Shown: positions 1-10,996 of the stretch, in pieces | How the letters are laid out: each line of letters begins with the position of its first letter | How positions within the stretch are numbered: the stretch's first letter is position 1 | Source: Neonectria sp. B-13 | Lineage: Eukaryota > Ascomycota > Sordariomycetes > Hypocreales > Nectriaceae | Reading direction: 5' to 3' | DNA length: 64,000 nt | Assembly (NCBI GenBank): GCA_002682825.1 | Contig: NOKP01000034.1 | Coordinates: forward strand, 62,001 to 126,000 | Translations under genes and position numbers: made by a program | The notes under the pieces: model-generated | Database searches by the model: none | What the model saw: the letters and a program-made list of their open reading frames with translations, nothing else | What the model was told of the DNA's origin: nothing

Positions 1-1419
1 AATGTTTTCTATCGCTTGGAGTATGAGGATGGAACTTCGGCGGCTCTGAGGATCCCCCTCCTAGGTATGTGCTGTGCTTGCTTGATTTGTATAATATCTA
101 ATCGACGCCCCCAACCAATTCCGAGTAAGCTGCTAATATGAACAAGGTGTTGCATTCCCTGACGAGAAAGTTCGTTATGAGGTGGCGACCATGCGGTATG
201 TTGCTGCCAACACTATGATTCCAGTTCCTGAACTATACCACTGGGGAACTGCAGAAGAAAATCCTTTGGGCCTTAGGCCATTTATAATCATAGAGTACGT
301 TGAACATAAGCAGACTTTATCTTATGCTCTCAATGACCCTTTGCTCAGTTCTATGGACTCTTATTCACTGAATCCCAACATTAGTGAGCCAAAGCTTCAA
401 TTCCTCTATAGGTAGATGGCCAATATCTATCTCTAGCTGTCTACTCTATCATTTTCCTGCATTGGGTCCTTGGTTCAGGATAAGGACAAGGAAGGCCAGT
501 TTTCCGTTTCTGGGAGGCCACTGACACAAAACATGAATTCTCTTGTTCAGCTTATGGATTCTCTTGCCTCCCCCCTCCTAACTAATGGATTTAATATATC
601 TGATGAATGGTATTCTGCAATGGCTGATATGCACCTTATTCAGCTAATATTTCAATACAATAATGCTATTGATCATGAGTGTGATGTATGTGATAAGTAC
701 GTTGCCTGCTAACTGTTTCGGAAACTCGCATCTGATGGACGGCTGGTCTCTGGATTCAATCGCCCTTAGGCAGGCAAGGATCATAGGACTCCCTTCTGGC
801 TCTTCTCTGAGGATCTATGACCATCCAATGTCCTGGTTGATAAGGATCTTTGGGTAGTTGGTGTTATTGACTGGGAGTTTGCTTATGCAGCCCTGGCCTA
901 GTTCTCCTTCGATCCTCTCTGGTGGCTCCTCTTGAAATATCCTGAATATTGGCCAGGCGGGTATGGAGATTGGATGGAGGCCTATGAGCCTCGATTTCAG
1001 ACCTTTGTTTCTATCCTAGAAGAGGAAGAGAAGAAGCTACAGGCTAAGGATAAAGTAGAGGATGGTCTCAAAGGTCTCACTATCTTGGATGATAAGAAAG
1101 GTCTCTCCATCTTGGATGATGAATGTTTATCTATCTCACAGCAGATGCGAAGAAGCTGGGAGAGCAAGTCCTGGATGATTCGTTATGTAGCTAGGAATAG
1201 CTGGGCTTTCGATTTCCATTTCTGAGGTACCTTGATCCGATCTACTTTGGCGAGAATGAGGACGGTGATTACCACGCAAGACTCCCTCTTCTAAGCCAGC
1301 AGCAGACTAACGCAATGGAACCCTTTGTTCAGGTCAAAATGGAGCAGGATAAAGAACAAATCCGAGTTGAGTGGAATGATGAGGATGCGAGAGCTGAACT
1401 GGCTAAGGTTTTGCTGTGA
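1..1419 (+). pseudogene. Decayed APH/choline-kinase-like phosphotransferase
   Basis: The left edge already lies inside a reading frame (NVFYRLEYEDGTSAALRIP). It is interrupted by a normal-looking intron at 65-146 and then continues as GVAFPDEKVRYEVATMRYVAANT. Further on come a kinase-like NVLVDKDLWVVGVIDWEFAY segment, the DW metal-binding region of the aminoglycoside phosphotransferase/choline kinase fold, and a C-terminal tail ending in a TGA at 1417-1419. The frame has in-frame TAG codons near 413, 434 and 899 where homologues would be expected to carry Gln, and at least two frame changes between about 705 and 840. The 5' end lies outside the window. The CAG-to-TAG pattern would fit repeat-induced point mutation but does not prove it. 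Family assignment is from motif recognition only. Substrate unknown. Confidence 0.65.
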
Positions 1420-1807
1420 AAAGAAGGTGACAATTGGGTATTATATCCGTTATCATCTCTGGTCCACATACCAGCCTAGCCCGCTTGCGCCCACGTCAAC
1501 CCTGATGATATTCAAGCCCTTTGAACTCGCGGCCAGGAACCTCTTGCACCTGAGGGCAGAGAGACCTGTGTCCTGGTAACTGTAACGGGTATCCAATGAA
1601 CCAACTTTCCGCTACGCAATTGCATCGCGCAAGTGACTGCTTCTAGTCCAGTTCCTAACGGGCCCCCACCAGGATGACTCTCTCCCCTCCCCAGGAACGT
1701 CGTTCCTTCCGGCGAAACTGCTTCCAAAACCAATTGCGAGCAGAAGAGAAGTAGACACTTCGTCAACCTCTTACGGCAGACACAGCACTTTTATCAACCA
1801 GCCTTCT

Positions 1808-2520
1808 TTGATTGTTCATCAACCTCCCTCTCCAACGTGTCGCTCAATCTTTCGCACTACTCCAGGGCGACTGCCAGCTTTGGGATCATGTTCGCCCCTC
1901 GCAAGCATCAACCCTAACTTCAACCCTCAAACCTCAACCTATTCGACCCATCGCCCTCCTTATGATCACATCGACGACATCGAAAGACTCGACTACTATC
2001 GACCAGGGGGGGTACCATCCCATTCAGTCTGGCGACAGATTTCAAGACAGATACCGGATCGTGCACAAGCTTGGCTGCGGCAGTTACTCGACCATTTGGC
2101 TCGCGAGGAATGAGCAAATGGCTAGGTATGTTGCCATTAAAGTAGGCACAGCTGACCATGGCCCCAGAGAAGTCGAACTCCTGAGTCGAATTTCCACCTC
2201 TACCGTCAAAATGAAAAGTTCGGTCGCAATCTAATTTCCCCAGTGCTGGGTCGCTTCAACATCAACGGGCCGAACAGGACGTACCCGTGCTTCGTCACTA
2301 CGCTAGCAAGATGCAGTCTTGCTGATGCAGTACAGTCTGCCGACCATAGTCCACTCTCTGCTCAGCTCGCCATGGCTGTAGCATACACCCATGAGTTGTG
2401 GTACGTCCATAGGGGTAAGTGCCTTCTCTTGCCTCTTACTACGCTGGTATGTTTAGTTCTCGCTGGATCTTCATATGGGAAACATCCTTCTCCAGTTGCT
2501 AAGAATTAACTACCTTTCAA
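1808..2520 (+). pseudogene. Truncated SRPK-like serine/threonine kinase
   Basis: The fragment carries the N-terminal lobe of an SR-protein-kinase-like domain. A DDIERLDYYRPGG lead-in passes, by a frame change inside a run of seven G residues (2006-2012), into YHPIQSGDRFQDRYRIVHKL. A glycine loop (KLGCGSYSTIWLA) and the ATP-binding lysine in YVAIKVGTADHG follow. A second frame change near 2220 leads to LGRFNINGPNRTYPCFVTT and AQLAMAVAYTHELWYVH. A degenerate intron then precedes a remnant of LHMGNILLQLL, the catalytic-loop region. Nothing of the C-terminal lobe is present, so the product cannot be an active kinase. Such SRPK-like kinases are often multicopy in accessory regions of filamentous fungi. 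That it is a decayed duplicate is an inference. Confidence 0.7.
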
Positions 2521-2614
2521 CCGCAGGTTTACAATAATGCTAGCTCGACTGCCAAGGTACGTAATCTTAACGCTCCGCTGCGCCAACAGAGCAATCAATG
2601 AATAGTGCTTCAAA

Positions 2615-4296
2615 CTACCGAACCACACCGTCTCTTCGAAGTGATTCTATGGATGCATCATCAAGACCAAGAACGCTTTGAAGTACTTCATCCGTATGCT
2701 GACCTAGAACAGGTGGTGCGGTCCGGATAGATGGCTTTGATCTGGAGTATTTCACTGGTGTATTAATGAAATCCATGGGGCCGCAGGCAGGATGGTCCAT
2801 CTCGACGATCATATTCCGAGCTCTCACTAGTGATGACATCGTTAGCTTGAAAAATTGGGGAGTGTGAACCCTGATTCCTACCATGCGGGTGGTTTATAGT
2901 GTCAAACAGGTCGTTCACTTTGGCGTATGGCAAACCTGTGTCACTACAGATATACAGCCACTCTTGAGTAGTCTTTGTCCTGGTAACATCTTCGATCCAC
3001 TGCTCCAGGGTGCCTCGGTTTTGAACTCGGGCCGAGTTGGTTGAAAACCGTTCGTCCGTTGCCCATTCGGGTCTGCCCAAACACTTGCAAAGAATGCCAA
3101 ACAGTCGGTCATTGCCGCCACCGAACAAGATATTCCCGTCCGAGGTTTCAAATGCGCTGTAGGGAACAACAGAGGCTGTCGCTGGGTTAACAGAAGGACT
3201 GGATGATTCAAAATCTCCGTCTACTCACGATGGGCTGTTCCCCAACGCCCGCTGTCTCGTTGTTTGGTGACCAAGACGGATTGTGCCATGTTTGAGAGCG
3301 TGGCTACTTGACAATCGCTCAAACATACATCAAGGTGTTGGCCCAAGCCTGAATGACTCCGGTCAATGAGACACGCTAGTATGCTTGTGGTTGCATACAT
3401 GCCAGTTGTCAAGTCGGTAACGGCACAACCGACCTTAACGGGAGAACCGTCTCGAGGACCAGTGATATGCATCAAACCCATTTCACTATTAGCCAGTCAG
3501 TGACTATCTTATTAGAGTGGTTGTAAAAGACTATTTACGCCTCAACCATGACGTCGTAGCCTGCTCGGTCCCTGTAAGGGCCTGATTGACCGTATCCCGT
3601 GATGCTGGCATAGATCAACTTGGGGTTGTTTCTGCTCAAGGTCTCATAGTCTAGGCCATATTTCTTTAGTGAGCCAGGGAGATAGTTCTCTACAACGACG
3701 TCCACCCTTTCTGATAATTTTCGTACAATCTCGGCGCCTCTGGGATCCTTAAATGACAGAGCCAAGGACTTTTTGTTACGATTGACCTGGCATGTATCGT
3801 TAATCGGGTAATCGCTATCTGAGTAGTTCCAAGGTATGAGGTTACCGAAAGAAAATAAGCACTCTCACCGAGAGACTTGTCGTCGTCTAGATGGGGCATG
3901 TATGGAGGTCCCCATGATCGCGTGTCGTCACCCCGGACAGGGTGTTCCACTTTGATAACATCCGCGCTGTCGGCAAATACGTCGCATATGTTAGTCAGCA
4001 CTTCTGGAGGAAAATGCCGCGGTATATCAAAGCCAAGAGGCAAAACGTACCCAAGATCCCCGAGAATCTGTGTACAATACGGCTATCAACCGACTGCGAG
4101 TTAGCCTGAGCCAGTACGTGCTGGGATGCGCATACAGGGAGGAACTAACTCCCGCGAGAACTCTACTGAGATCTAGGATCCGAATTCCATCCAATGGCAA
4201 TGTTGACGATGTACCATAGCCGCGAACTCCGAATGGTGCACGCCCGTAGGCCATGACCCATCGTGACATTGCTTTGACCGAGTTGATTCGGGACAT
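2615..4296 (-). CDS. Class III CoA-transferase (CaiB/BaiF; SUGCT-like)
   Basis: Seven exons (4296-4150, 4082-4051, 3966-3846, 3786-3539, 3485-3229, 3181-2882, 2820-2615) give a 436-residue protein in frame throughout. It opens with [37 protein letters not shown], the N-terminal signature of family III CoA-transferases, followed by ESAYFLSVNRNKKSL and ASITGYGQSGPY. The Asp of the AGYD motif is the expected acyl-carrying residue. The closest functional group I recognise is succinyl-CoA:glutarate/hydroxymethylglutarate CoA-transferase, which moves CoA between dicarboxylic acids in mitochondria. The first 30 residues are rich in Arg, Ser and Ala with almost no acidic residues, which fits a mitochondrial presequence. 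An upstream in-frame GTG at 4344 is not a likely start. The gene diverges from the SCOT gene across a promoter with clustered TGTGGG sites. The exact acid substrate is unknown. Confidence 0.88.
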
Positions 4297-4433
4297 TGAT
4301 GCATTCGCTGTCTGGCAGTGGGAGTTGTGGAACAGCTCTTTCACCGTTCGATTCGTACCTTATACATTAACTAACAGACAATCGCCTTGTTAGTTCTGGT
4401 TTAGTTTATCATTGAAAATACGGCCAGGGCACA

Positions 4434-4483
4434 GTGTGGGACAGCTGTGTGGGGGTATGTGGGACAGCTGTGTGGATGTGGGC
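4434..4483. promoter_or_regulatory. Cluster of four TGTGGG elements, CoA-transferase promoter
   Basis: GTGTGGGA (4434-4441), GTGTGGGG (4447-4454), ATGTGGGA (4457-4464) and ATGTGGGC (4476-4483) lie within 50 bp, about 140-190 bp upstream of the CoA-transferase start codon. An 18-bp direct repeat, TGTGGGACAGCTGTGTGG (4435-4452 and 4458-4475), carries two of them, with the palindrome CAGCTG between sites. The same element recurs in other promoters of the cluster. Regulatory function is inferred from recurrence and placement. Confidence 0.6.
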
Positions 4484-5925
4484 CTGCTCCACATGCCCAT
4501 TGTGATGCGAAGTCGAACCACGATCGTTTTCTTCCAAGTTGCAAAGGAAAGCTGTTGAATAAATCTGGAGAGCCAGATTTGGCATCTTACTGCAAGTCTC
4601 AGCAAAAAACACAGTAGGCTCAACGTAGTCAAAATGAAAGTACAAACTTTGACTATAAGTCGTGGGTCTTAGAACAACTGCGATGAGAGTGCGGACATCG
4701 AGGAGAAACTGACCTGATGCATATGAGATTGCTGGGCCTTTATCCTTTCAGCCGACCTGAAATCTCACCAGCTGCTACCACGGGTAGGTAAAACCGAAGG
4801 TCTGAAACAAGTATTAGCATGCCCAACTACTGTTGCATCTCATCTCCGTCGATATCGTAAATGCGTTTTATATTTGCCCCCGTCACTGATGTTCAGAAAC
4901 TCATCTAAAGCCCCTATTGTGTCCTCCTTAGCAGTCGGCTTTTCCAGGTATCGTGATCTTAAAATCGTCCCCTAAAATCTGAATCCGATTAGTTTGGTGC
5001 ATATTGAATGTGGACAAGGCATCTCGCGTTCGAGAGTCGCTATATACGTCATGTATATCCCCAGCCGAAAGCTTCATCGGGGTGACTCTTTCGTAGCTGG
5101 CACATCTGTTGGCTAGGACCTGGCACTGACTTGATTGAAACACCGATAACGGGTCGCCCATTTTGGGCAGAGTGTTTGACAAGTCTGGAAAGGTCTATAA
5201 AGTTATTGTATCGTCTCAGCTATATGTCTTCCACCTCCAGCACTTGTATAAAGGGTTCGATGCTCACCGTACTGTGGCCATGAATTTGAGCCGATCAAGA
5301 AACCACCCCTATTTCCCTGTCAAAACGAGGTATAAAAACAAGCAAGAAATATCTCGGAAGCAAAAACCCGGGGGTTAAAGGCTATTGAACTGAACCGTGA
5401 ACCCCAAAGAGCACGTGTCAGCAGCCGCAAAGTTGGAAAGTCCCAGAAGATCGCCATCTACCAAACCAAGACCGGCACTTCACTATTCAGCTGTAAGCTG
5501 GCCGGTCGATTAACCACCAAGTTTAGGCACTCGAGCTCTAATGTGCCTGGATTTCTCCCTTCTAAAACGACATCCCCTAGCAATTGCAGGTTCGTTCGCT
5601 GTCCTCTAGCTCTTTGAGGGCAGGCTGGTCCAAGGTGGCTTGCATCAAACGTCCCGTCGTTTACCAGTTGGCAGTTAAGTAAAACAGCGTTCTCCCATCT
5701 TGCTGAAATCGAAGCGAACGGAATGCCTCGAAATTGAACTATGGTGCCATCTTCGAGGCCGACTCCTTATATTTTGCCTATTGTTGGGTGGTCTAGCGTC
5801 GTCGACAGACGGCTTTCATGGTTATCGACCTTGGTTGACATCTTTCGTCTCGCAACGATCTCATCAGATCCTGAATCCAAACGCCACAAGTGGCCCTGGT
5901 GTTGTTTGACGAATAATCCCTATGG
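4484..5925. other. Intergenic spacer, no gene recognised
   Basis: This is the body of the divergent spacer between the class III CoA-transferase and the SCOT gene. Short open frames on both strands show no recognisable motifs, no coherent splice structure and no resemblance to a known protein. No tRNA-like fold was noticed. Confidence 0.5.
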
Positions 5926-5951
5926 ATGTGGGGATGAATGAGGCCCCACAT
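5926..5951. promoter_or_regulatory. Inverted pair of TGTGGGG elements upstream of SCOT
   Basis: ATGTGGGG (5926-5933) and its exact reverse complement CCCCACAT (5944-5951) form an inverted repeat with a 10-bp spacer, so the two start positions are 18 bp apart. It lies about 180 bp upstream of the SCOT start. The element matches those in the other cluster promoters. The symmetry suggests paired binding, which is inference. Confidence 0.6.
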
Positions 5952-5952
5952 T

Positions 5953-5987
5953 GTGGATGGGTGTAGGTGGATGGGTGTAGGTGGATG
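5953..5987. repeat. 14-bp tandem repeat, 2.5 copies
   Basis: The unit GTGGATGGGTGTAG occurs at 5953-5966 and 5967-5980, with a partial third copy to 5987. It lies directly after the inverted TGTGGGG pair in the SCOT promoter and is itself G-rich on the plus strand. Whether it is a binding-site array or a slippage product cannot be told from sequence alone. Confidence 0.8.
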
Positions 5988-6128
5988 CTCATCATCAAAG
6001 CTGACACTGAAGACTTGGTACTTTGAAACAAAAGCAATTCATCTTTGACCATAACAACATCGAGAAAAACGAGTCCACACCAACGTTCAAGTCAAATGTA
6101 CTTGGCACGACCAACTTTTCAGAGTACG

Positions 6129-8064
6129 ATGCAGCGTGTCAGAACCATCCTTAGGCGCACCGCGGCCTCCGTTGATAGGCGTGGCTTTTCGTCAGCCTGT
6201 GCGCGCTTGGGTATCAATAAGCTATGTAACTCAAGCGGAGAAGCCGTGGAAGGCGTGAAGAGCGGCTCTACAGTCCTCGTTGGTGGCTTTGGATTTTCCG
6301 GGGTGCCAAACACGCTGATTAATGCTTTGCGAGATCGTCCCGACATTAGCAGCTTAGTCGTTGTGTCTAACAACGCTGGAATGCCAGGGGTTGGCCTAGG
6401 TGAGTTTACTTGGATGACCAGAGCGACTGGATGATGAGACCGCTGACATTTTTCAGGGCAGCTCCTTGAAACAGGGCAAATAAAAAAGATGATTGCGTCA
6501 TATATTGGAGAAAACACTACGCTTGAGAGCATGTATCTTACTGGACAACTAGATCTTGAACTCACACCACAAGGGACCATGGCCGAGAAGATTGCAAGTG
6601 GTGCAGCCGGTGTACCAGCTTTCTATACCCCAACGGGCTACGGGACTATCAGTGAGTCTCCTTGCAAACTTCCAGACGTTAAGAGGCTACTTACCAGTAG
6701 TCAGTTCAAACTGGAGAGATGCCTACCAAGTTTACTTCAACTGGCACAGTTGAGAACTTTTCCACTCCCAAAGAGACAAAGGTCTTCAATGGAAAGCCAT
6801 TCGTGCTGGAAGAGGCAATTCATGGAGATGTTGCTCTGGTCAAGGTTCATAAAGCGGATCGTCTTGGCAACTGTCAGTTCCGACGAGCGATGAACAACTT
6901 TAACGAGGCAATGGCCAAGAATGCGCAGCACACAATTGTAGAAGCCGACGAGATTGTGAATGTTGGCGACATCTCCCCTGAGAACGTGCACTTGCAGGGA
7001 GTATACGTCGACAAAGTTATCAAGTCCACGGTGGGAAAGGGTATCGAAAAACTCAAGTTCTTGGAATCGACCGATGAACTTTTGAAATCAGGTATTCACG
7101 TCCCCTGACAAATTTGTTACTCATTATCGGAGTGATACGGCTGATCCGTTCTCAGTTGTCGGTGCCGGCAATACTGCTAGCCGTAGAATTAAAATCATCA
7201 AGCGCGCTGCAAAGGAGTTGAAAGATGGCATGTATGTCAATTTAGGAATTGGAATGCCTCTAGCTGCTCCAGCATTTCTTCCCGATGGAGTTGAGGTCAT
7301 CCTTCAGTCTGAGAATGGAATTTTGGGCATGGGCAAGTACCCCAAGCCGGGAGAGGAGGACCCCGATTTGATCAATCCTGGAAAAGAGACTGTCACAGTC
7401 AATCCCGGAGCATCCTATTTTGGAAGCCATGAAAGCTTTGGAATGATCCGAGCGGGGAAGATTCATATGACCATGTTGGGGGCCTTGCAGGTCAGCATGC
7501 ATGGAGGTGAGCCACCATGATCATGGGCCATGAGCATTTTCAAGGACTAACTAGGAAGACCTCGCCAATTTCATGCTACCAGGAAAAGTCAAAGGAATTG
7601 GAGGAGCTATGGACCTTGTCGGAAATCCATCAAAGACAAAAGTCATCGTTACCATGGTGCGTACTGGGCCTACCTCGTCGGCCTTTCTGTTTGAACTCCT
7701 AAGCTGACGTTATCCCTTGCTATTAGGATCATGTCGACAAAAAAGGGAACCCAAAAATCCTCAAACGTGCGTATTCATCTTTCATTTACATTTAATATTG
7801 TCAAACTTCCAAATTTGCTAGGGAAATCTCTGCCATTTATCGCGGCCTTGACAAGCATGCTGACCCCAGTACGCAGATTGCACATTCCCGTTGACTGGGA
7901 GACGATGTGTGTCCAGAATTATCACGGAACTTGCAGTCTTCGACGTGACCCAAGACGGGCTTGTGTTGGTGGAAATCGACGAAAATATTTCCATAGATGA
8001 ACTTCGAGCCAAGACAGAAGCATCGTTCACTGTGTGCCCGGATATTCGGCCCTATCAAACATAG
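6129..8064 (+). CDS. SCOT-type 3-oxoacid CoA-transferase, apparent 1-nt frameshift
   Basis: The protein belongs to the succinyl-CoA:3-oxoacid CoA-transferase family, which activates acetoacetate or 3-oxoadipate with CoA from succinyl-CoA. Exons are 6129-6399, 6458-6651, 6705-7091, 7156-7506, 7559-7656, 7727-7766 and 7877-8064. Both family halves are present: [15 protein letters not shown] and [12 protein letters not shown], then [16 protein letters not shown] and [11 protein letters not shown], whose Glu is the catalytic residue. The start at 6129 gives an Arg-rich mitochondrial-type presequence ([20 protein letters not shown]). In exon 2 the frame of QLLETGQ meets TAA at 6481. The rest of the exon needs one extra base between about 6476 and 6488. 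All other junctions are in frame (about 510 residues if corrected). This is either a sequencing error or a recent inactivating deletion. In this cluster 3-oxoadipate is the more likely substrate. Confidence 0.85.
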
Positions 8065-8182
8065 CAAACTATGAATAATAAGCTCCTCTAGAAAGTTATG
8101 GGATCCAAGGACCTAGAATGAAACTTCGGTAGTCCTCGCCTGGAAGCTGGATTCGTTGCCGTTAACGAGTTGAAGATATGAG

Positions 8183-9200
8183 CAAATGTCAGCTACTGGC
8201 GTTTGCGGAACTGACTTGGCTCTAGCATCTGGCAAATTAGGTCCCGCGAGGAGTATCCTGGGTCGCGAAGGCGTTGGTTATGTCATTCAGACTGGTGATA
8301 TGGCGCACATGCAGGCACGGGTGGACGATGGAGTTGGTATCGCCTGGCTCCGTGACATTTGCGATGCTTGTGCCTTCTGCATGCATCCCGGTGGCGAGAT
8401 GCGTTTCAAGGAGCAGATGAACTCTGGTCGCAAGATCGACGGCACTTTCGCCGAGTATGCCCTCGTGCCCCCGACGTACATCACTCGAATCCCTCCGGAC
8501 ATTCAAGTGTCGAACGAAGTCATCGGTCCCATTTTGTGCGGAGGCGTCACGGTATATGCTGCCATTAAAGCGGCGGGAGCCACCCCCAGTCAATGGATTG
8601 CCATCACGGGTGCTGGCGGCGGTTTTGGGGCGCTGGCTATCCAGTATGTCAAGGCAATGGGATATCGAGTCCTCTCAATTGACGTCGGGGAGGGTAAGAA
8701 CGTCTATTGCATGGATTGTGGAGACGCCTTTTTAGATGCCACAACCCTTGACTTGCCAAGGATAGCTGGCGAGTTGGCAGGGTCTCAAGGTATATCGGTT
8801 GTTATCGCCTGCCCAGCATCAGCGGAGGCATACCACTCAAGTCTGGAGATTCTGGGTCCTTTGGTACTCTAGTTTGCGTTGGAATCCCGCTTACAGACCA
8901 GCTGGTGTCCTTCCATCTCTGTTATTCATCGAAAAAGGCATCAAGATCATTAGCTCTACAGTTGGCACTAAGCAAGACATCGTGGAGACTATATGTTTCG
9001 TTGAAAGGGGCTCGGTAAAGTCAAAGGTTCGTCTCATCAAACTAGGGGACTCAATGTCGATAGTGGATGATTTCTCCCAGGTGCGTCCTATCCTGTTACA
9101 ATGCGGTACCTTGATAGAGACATTGCTGACCATCTTGTATTTCACAGGGAAATTTGTTATCATCTTTGATCAGAAGAAACTGAGTCAGAATGGCGGGTAG
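8183..9200 (+). pseudogene. Decayed zinc-dependent alcohol dehydrogenase
   Basis: The medium-chain zinc alcohol dehydrogenase fold is obvious: SATGVCGTDLALASGKLG, ILCGGVTVYAAIKAAGATPSQWIAI, the Rossmann loop GAGGGFGALAIQYVKAMGY, and IEKGIKIISSTVGTKQDIVE. The gene is broken in several ways. The first roughly 40 residues are missing, with no start codon in frame. The catalytic-zinc motif GHE reads GRE (8260s), losing a His ligand. A base is missing near 8860 (ILGPLVL-stop instead of ILGPFGTLVCVGIP), and a second frame change follows near 8920. A 3' intron (about 9081-9148) and the final exon to TAG remain visible. Such an enzyme would have oxidised an alcohol or reduced an aldehyde. Its place inside the cluster suggests a pathway step that was lost or became redundant. 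Confidence 0.85.
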
Positions 9201-9444
9201 TCAACAATACGCTTACCGCAAATTTTCCTGAATCTTCTGCAATACTTTATGGCCATTGAGAATAGCACCCAATGAACTTCACGTTGCAAAACAGACCACA
9301 AGGATAATTTCGGACATGGAGTGAAGTTACTTTGCAGAAGATTGAGCTCCATCTTGGAAGGGCGAAGTATCTTTACAAGCCGTCTGACCTTTCGCATCCC
9401 TCCCAGCTTAAACCTTGACGACCGAACCACCGGTGGCAAGACAT

Positions 9445-10996
9445 TCAGTGCTCTGAGACAATCAGAGCCGCCATTCCCATTCCCTATGCGACCCCGTTAA
9501 ATCCAATGTGGCTACATCGAAGAGATACTAGAAGACCTAGACTTACTGTTCCAATGCACATAGACGTGACCGCAACTCTTCGTCGAGTGCGATGGAGTTC
9601 AGCCAGAGCTGTGACAATCTGGCGCGCCCCTGTGCAGCCTAAAGGATGACCAATGGCTCTACAGGACTAGTCAGAAAATGGTGATACTCTATTTCTAGGA
9701 TTGAGGAGCTTACATTGCACCGCCGCGTGGATTGACGCGAGCTGGGTCAAGTCCCAGATGCTCTACGCAATACACCAGCTGCCACAGAGTTAGTCACGGC
9801 ACGGGATGCAACCGGGGGGCTGTTCGTACCATGGACGCAAAGGCCTCGTTGATCTCAAATACATCAACGTCATCTTTGGAAATTCCGACTTTCTTCAACA
9901 ACTTGGGGATTGCAAGAGCAGGACCGATGCCCATGATGCGTGGCTCGAGTCCGGCAATTGTTGACAACACAAACTTTCCAATGATTGGGACCTTCAACTT
10001 CTCGGCGACATCACGACGCATCATAAGAACCGCTGCTGCGCCGTCTGTGATCTGGGATGCGTTGCCTCCTGTCGTTGCAGCAGGAGGCCATTTCGGAAAG
10101 GCCGGTCGGATCTTGGACAGAGCTTCCTGGGTTGTACCGGGACGAATACCATCATCTTTGTCCACAGACACATTGAGAGCCTCGCCTGTTTTGGGATCTA
10201 TCCATACTGTCGTAATGGGTATGATCTCTTGTGCTGAGAGGCCAGCCCGCTGAGCTGCCTCGGCTTTCTGCCATGAGGCTGTCGCGTAATTGTCTTGCTT
10301 CTCGCGACTGACTCCGAAGTCTTTGGCAATATTCTCTGACGTCCAAGGCATTGGCATAGACAAATCCCCTATCGTAGGGTTCTGCTGAAAATATTCAGGA
10401 AACTTCGGTGCTCCGTTATCGGGGTTCAGACTCATGCTTTCAACTCCGATGGCGAGCCCTATGTCGATGCTTCCCACTGCAATCTTTTGGGCTACAGCCT
10501 CGACTGCTAAGAGCCCAGAGGAGCACCAGCGGCTCACGACGGATATAGATGTTGTTGGAGGGTATCCGGCGGCAATGGTCGAGGCTCTCGTCATGAAAGG
10601 TGCATCTTTGTGGAGGGCATTGCCAACGACAACCTCTTCCACAAGAGATGGGTCAATACCTGCCTTCTCACGCACATTCTAAAGAACCAAGAGTCTCGGT
10701 TTGTATCGTATGACAGTAACAGATTAGGATGCAACGCACCTTCAATAGAGGCACCAAAAGACCTTCAAGAGGTGTGTCTTTCAGCAAGCCTTTACGGGCT
10801 TTGGTCAAAGCAGTACGCAGGGCAACGGTGATGACCTACAATTGAGGGGATTAGCTAGGGGGTGTTTCCGAATATATTTGATGATACTTACCACGTCGTT
10901 GGGCTCTTTCTTCAAGAGGCCATGTCGCATTGAATGGCTTGAAGGAGGTGCGAGCTGTTCTGATAGCTTCTCCAACCTCTGTGTAGCGGCAGACAT
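9445..10996 (-). CDS. 3-oxoacyl-CoA thiolase with peroxisomal PTS2
   Basis: Six exons (10996-10892, 10835-10740, 10678-9830, 9778-9714, 9658-9547, 9483-9445) encode 421 residues. The product is a degradative thiolase (acetyl-CoA C-acyltransferase) that cleaves a 3-oxoacyl-CoA with CoA. Catalytic residues are recognisable: Cys in SRWCSSGLLAVEA, the NEAFAS block, His in IALGHPLG (IAIGHPLG across the junction), and Cys in SMCIGTGMGMAAL. Residues 7-15, RLEKLSEQL, match the PTS2 peroxisomal targeting consensus (R-L-x5-H/Q-L), so peroxisomal import is expected. Length is normal for the family. It diverges from the C2H2 regulator. In this cluster it could cleave 3-oxoadipyl-CoA or a longer acyl-CoA. 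The second thiolase at 22.7-24.1 kb lacks a PTS2. Confidence 0.92.

Noticed and set aside
5163..5378. Possible small gene in the CoA-transferase/SCOT spacer
   Set aside because: No motif, no splice structure and no conserved composition. Left as spacer.
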